A stretch of DNA of 64,000 bases. Origin: RI-231 sp041394905 (GTDB lineage Bacteria > Acidobacteriota > Terriglobia > Bryobacterales > UBA6623). Positions within the stretch are counted from its first letter, which is position 1, and the number at the start of each line of letters is the position of its first letter. The notes beneath the pieces are model-generated. The model was not told the DNA's origin. It saw only the letters and a program-made list of their open reading frames with translations, and did no database searches. A program made the position numbers and the translations under genes. Below, in pieces: positions 61,504 through 64,000 of the stretch. The stretch spans positions 1 to 64,000 of the forward strand of contig JAWKHJ010000017.1 of the NCBI GenBank assembly GCA_041394905.1. The letters are read 5' to 3'.

Positions 61504-61582
61504 TCTCAAAAAGCATTCGCCACCTCATCCTGCCGACGCCCCATTCTGCCAAACTCGCCGGTCACTAAACTAAAACAGCGGC

Positions 61583-64000
61583 ATGAGCGGCAACGCATTC
61601 CATCCCCTAGTGGAGGCGTGGTTCACCTCCACGCTCGGCCAAGCCACGGAGCCTCAGCGGCAAGCCTGGCCGCTGATCGCCGAGGGCCGCGACGTGCTCA
61701 TCTCCGCGCCCACGGGCTCCGGCAAGACGCTCGCCGCATTCCTCACCGAGATCGATGCGCTCGTGCGCGAGGCCGAACGGGGCCCCTGCCGGCGGAAACC
61801 CGCGTCGTCTACGTCTCGCCGCTCAAAGCGCTTTCCAACGACATCCACCGCAACCTCGAGGTCCCCCTGGCAGGCATCGCAGACCTCGCGCGCGAACGCG
61901 GCGTCGAGCTCGCGCCAATCACGCGCCGTGCGTACAGGCGATACGCCCGCGGCCGAGCGCCGAAAGATGGTCACGCCGCCGCCGCACATCCTGGTCACCA
62001 CGCCGGAGTCGCTCTACCTGCTGCTGACCGCCGAGGCTTCACGCAAGGCGCTCGCCAATGTCCGAACCGTCATCGTCGACGAGATCCACGCGGTCGCACG
62101 GGACAAACGCGGCACACATCTGGCTTTGTCCATCGAGCGGCTAGAGCACGTGGCGGGTCGGCGCCAACGCATCGGCCTGTCCGCGACCGTCAGGCCTATT
62201 GAAGAAGTCGCGCGCTATCTGGCCCCCGGCGGTGGAGCCTCGATCGTCAACACCGGGCACAAGCGGGCAATGGATCTCTCGATCGAGATTCCGAGCGACG
62301 AGTTGGGGCCAGTGGCAGCGAACGAGATGTGGGACGAGATCTACGACCGCCTTGCGGCGCTGATCGACGAACATCGCACGACACTCATCTTCGTAAACAC
62401 TCGGCGCCTGGCAGAGCGCGTGGCGCACGGGCTCGAAGAACGCTGCGGACAAGACGCCGTGCTGGCGCATCACGGTTCGCTCGCGCTACCCATCCGTCAG
62501 GAGGCCGAGCGGCGGCTCAAGCAAGGCAATCTGCGCGCCGTTGTCGCCACGGCCTCGCTGGAGCTCGGAATCGACATCGGTTCGGTCGACTTGGTCTGCC
62601 AAATCGGCTCGCCGCGATCGATCCACGTGGCTTTGCAGCGAGTTGGCCGCTCAGGCCACACCGTCGGAGCAACGCCCAAGGGCCGCTTCTTCCCGACCAC
62701 GCGCGACGAACTGCTCGAATGCGGCGCATTGCTCGCGGGCATTCGCAACGGTGCGCTCGAGAAGCTCGAAATCCCGCAGAACGCACTCGACATTCTGGCG
62801 CAGCTCGTGGTGGCCGAGGTGGCCGCCGAGCCCTGGGACGAGGAGTCGCTCTACGAGCTCGTGCGGCGTTCCTGGCCCTTCCGCGATCTCTCGCACAAGG
62901 ACTGGGACGACGTCCTGACGATGCTCGCCGACGGCGTGGCCACCGCCCGCGGACGCGCCGGCGCTTACCTGCATCGCGACCAGATCAACGGAAAGCTGCG
63001 CCCGCGCCGCGGCGCCCGATTGGCGGCCATCACCTCCGGCGGCGCCATCCCCGAGACCGGCCAGTACACCGTGATCGCCGAGCCCGAAGGCCGCAAGGTC
63101 GGCACGCTCGACGAAGACTTTGCCGTTGAGAGCATGGCCGGTGACATCTTTCTGCTCGGAACGCATTCGTGGAAGATCAAGCGCGTCGAGCCGGGGCGCG
63201 TCCGGGTGCACGATGCGCAAGGCGCGCCGCCGTCGGTTCCGTTCTGGTTCGGCGAGGCGCCGGGGCGTTCTGCTGAGCTTTCCGCGGAGGTCGCCCGGCT
63301 GCGCGAGCAATTGGCGCGCGATGAAGATCCCGGCGTGTTCTGCGAGTCAGCGCTTGCACAGGCGAAGGCTTACATCCAAACGTCAGCGGCCATGCTCGGT
63401 ACGCTGCCGTCGTCGCACACGGTCGTGGCCGAGCGTTTCTTCGACGAAGCGGGCGGCATGCAGCTCATCTTGCACGCGCCGTTCGGATCCCGCGTCAACC
63501 GCGCCTGGGGACTGGCGCTGCGCAAGCGCTTCTGCCGCACATTCAATTTCGAGCTTCAGGCAGCCGCCACCGACAACGGCTTGGTCATCTCGCTCGCCGA
63601 GCAGCACTCGTTTCCGCTCGAGCTGGTCTTCGCCTTCCTCGAGCCTTCGCAGCTCGAATACACGCTGACGCAGGCCATGCTGCCCGCGCCGATGTTCGGC
63701 GCGCGCTGGCGCTGGAACGCCACCCGCGCCCTGGCAGTACTGCGCTTTCGAGGCGGCAAAAAGAATCCGCCGCCCCTTCAACGCATGCAGTCCGACGACC
63801 TGCTCGCGGCGGTCTTCCCTGATCAAGTCGCTTGTGCCGAGAATCTCTCCGGCCCTATCCGCATCCCCGACCATCCGCTTGTACGCGAGACCGTCGACAA
63901 CTGCTTGCGCGAGGCGATGGACGTCGACCGACTGCACGATATCCTCGTCGACATCGAGAAGGGCGCCATCCGAACCGTGGCCGTCGACACAGCTGAGCCG
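61583..64000 (+). CDS. lhr: Lhr-type large superfamily 2 helicase, cut by the right edge
   Basis: ATP-dependent helicase of the Lhr family; 806 codons visible, the gene continues beyond the window. Motif I APTGSGKTLAAFLTEI, motif II VIVDEIHAVARDKRG (D-E-I-H), motif III GLSATVRPIEEVARYL, motifs V/VI ATASLELGIDIGSVDLVCQ and RVGRSGHTVG, and the Lhr core from GKLRPRRGARLAAITSGG onward. Between about 61790 and 61925 the frame shifts and returns (two compensating breaks). ATG at 61583. Lhr proteins take part in DNA repair. Confidence 0.85.
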   Translation, partial: MSGNAFHPLVEAWFTSTLGQATEPQRQAWPLIAEGRDVLISAPTGSGKTLAAFLTEIDALVREAERGPCRRKPASSTSRRSKRFPTTSTATSRSPWQASQTSRANAASSSRQSRAVRTGDTPAAERRKMVTPPPHILVTTPESLYLLLTAEASRKALANVRTVIVDEIHAVARDKRGTHLALSIERLEHVAGRRQRIGLSATVRPIEEVARYLAPGGGASIVNTGHKRAMDLSIEIPSDELGPVAANEMWDEIYDRLAALIDEHRTTLIFVNTRRLAERVAHGLEERCGQDAVLAHHGSLALPIRQEAERRLKQGNLRAVVATASLELGIDIGSVDLVCQIGSPRSIHVALQRVGRSGHTVGATPKGRFFPTTRDELLECGALLAGIRNGALEKLEIPQNALDILAQLVVAEVAAEPWDEESLYELVRRSWPFRDLSHKDWDDVLTMLADGVATARGRAGAYLHRDQINGKLRPRRGARLAAITSGGAIPETGQYTVIAEPEGRKVGTLDEDFAVESMAGDIFLLGTHSWKIKRVEPGRVRVHDAQGAPPSVPFWFGEAPGRSAELSAEVARLREQLARDEDPGVFCESALAQAKAYIQTSAAMLGTLPSSHTVVAERFFDEAGGMQLILHAPFGSRVNRAWGLALRKRFCRTFNFELQAAATDNGLVISLAEQHSFPLELVFAFLEPSQLEYTLTQAMLPAPMFGARWRWNATRALAVLRFRGGKKNPPPLQRMQSDDLLAAVFPDQVACAENLSGPIRIPDHPLVRETVDNCLREAMDVDRLHDILVDIEKGAIRTVAVDTAEP

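Overview
The window is about 64 kb of high-GC bacterial DNA. Its gene content points to an acidobacterium of the Solibacter/Bryobacter type. The markers are two genes carrying the Solibacter-type repeat domain (TIGR03437), an ADOP-type permease remnant, paired DUF1549/DUF1553 and DUF1501 genes, several Tat-leader and sulfatase proteins, a PEP-CTERM protein, a DUF507 gene and a radical SAM protein of the tetraether-synthase type. I found no rRNA, tRNA, CRISPR array or phage genes. The assignment rests on recognised families, not on a search.

Layout. 0-9 kb: a partial DUF1501 gene, then accessory genes in which reading frames break often: two TIGR03437 proteins, a possible VirB5/TrbJ-like gene and small membrane proteins. 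9-12.7 kb: a frame-broken sulfatase, two small membrane proteins and the C-terminal part of an M16 peptidase. 12.7-16.7 kb: a segment (glycosidase-like protein, LuxR-type regulator, two methyltransferases, a MITE-like element) lying between two truncated M16 genes. 17.5-25 kb: housekeeping-like genes, an SDR protein, a PEP-CTERM protein, a phosphoesterase, a small RNase III-like protein, and a histidine kinase with two response regulators, one of which has lost its phospho-acceptor. 25-32 kb: a fused E1 dehydrogenase, an ECF sigma/anti-sigma pair, an O-antigen ligase-like protein and a shrunken ADOP permease. 32.5-35.8 kb: the Tes-like radical SAM gene, an unknown gene and a toxin-antitoxin pair. 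35.8-43.7 kb: a Gfo/Idh and sulfatase operon, a MarR/SnoaL pair and a DUF1549/DUF1553-DUF1501 pair. 43.7-50 kb: a WecA-like transferase coupled to an STT3-like oligosaccharyltransferase, DUF507, a second ECF sigma cassette and a hydrolase. 50-58.5 kb: YdcF-like, MoaA, and an ArsR-controlled TolC/MFP/RND/DUF2892 operon. 58.5-64 kb: rhomboid, PQQ dehydrogenase and an Lhr-type helicase running off the right edge.

Working together. Several sets look like operons because start and stop codons overlap: WecA/STT3 (probably lipid-linked glycan synthesis and transfer to protein), the efflux cassette at 52.2-58.5 kb, sigma/anti-sigma/effector sets at 29 and 49 kb, and sulfatase/small membrane protein/oxidoreductase at 37-38.7 kb. 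The Tes-like gene and the glycosylation pair suggest unusual envelope chemistry.

Frame breaks. Many recognisable genes are split among two or three frames on one strand, yet conserved residues and coding bias persist and internal stops are few. I treat these as probable consensus errors, mostly base insertions or deletions, and report them as CDS with the full span. I use pseudogene only where protein sequence is really missing (both M16 genes and the ADOP permease). End points of frame-broken genes are approximate.
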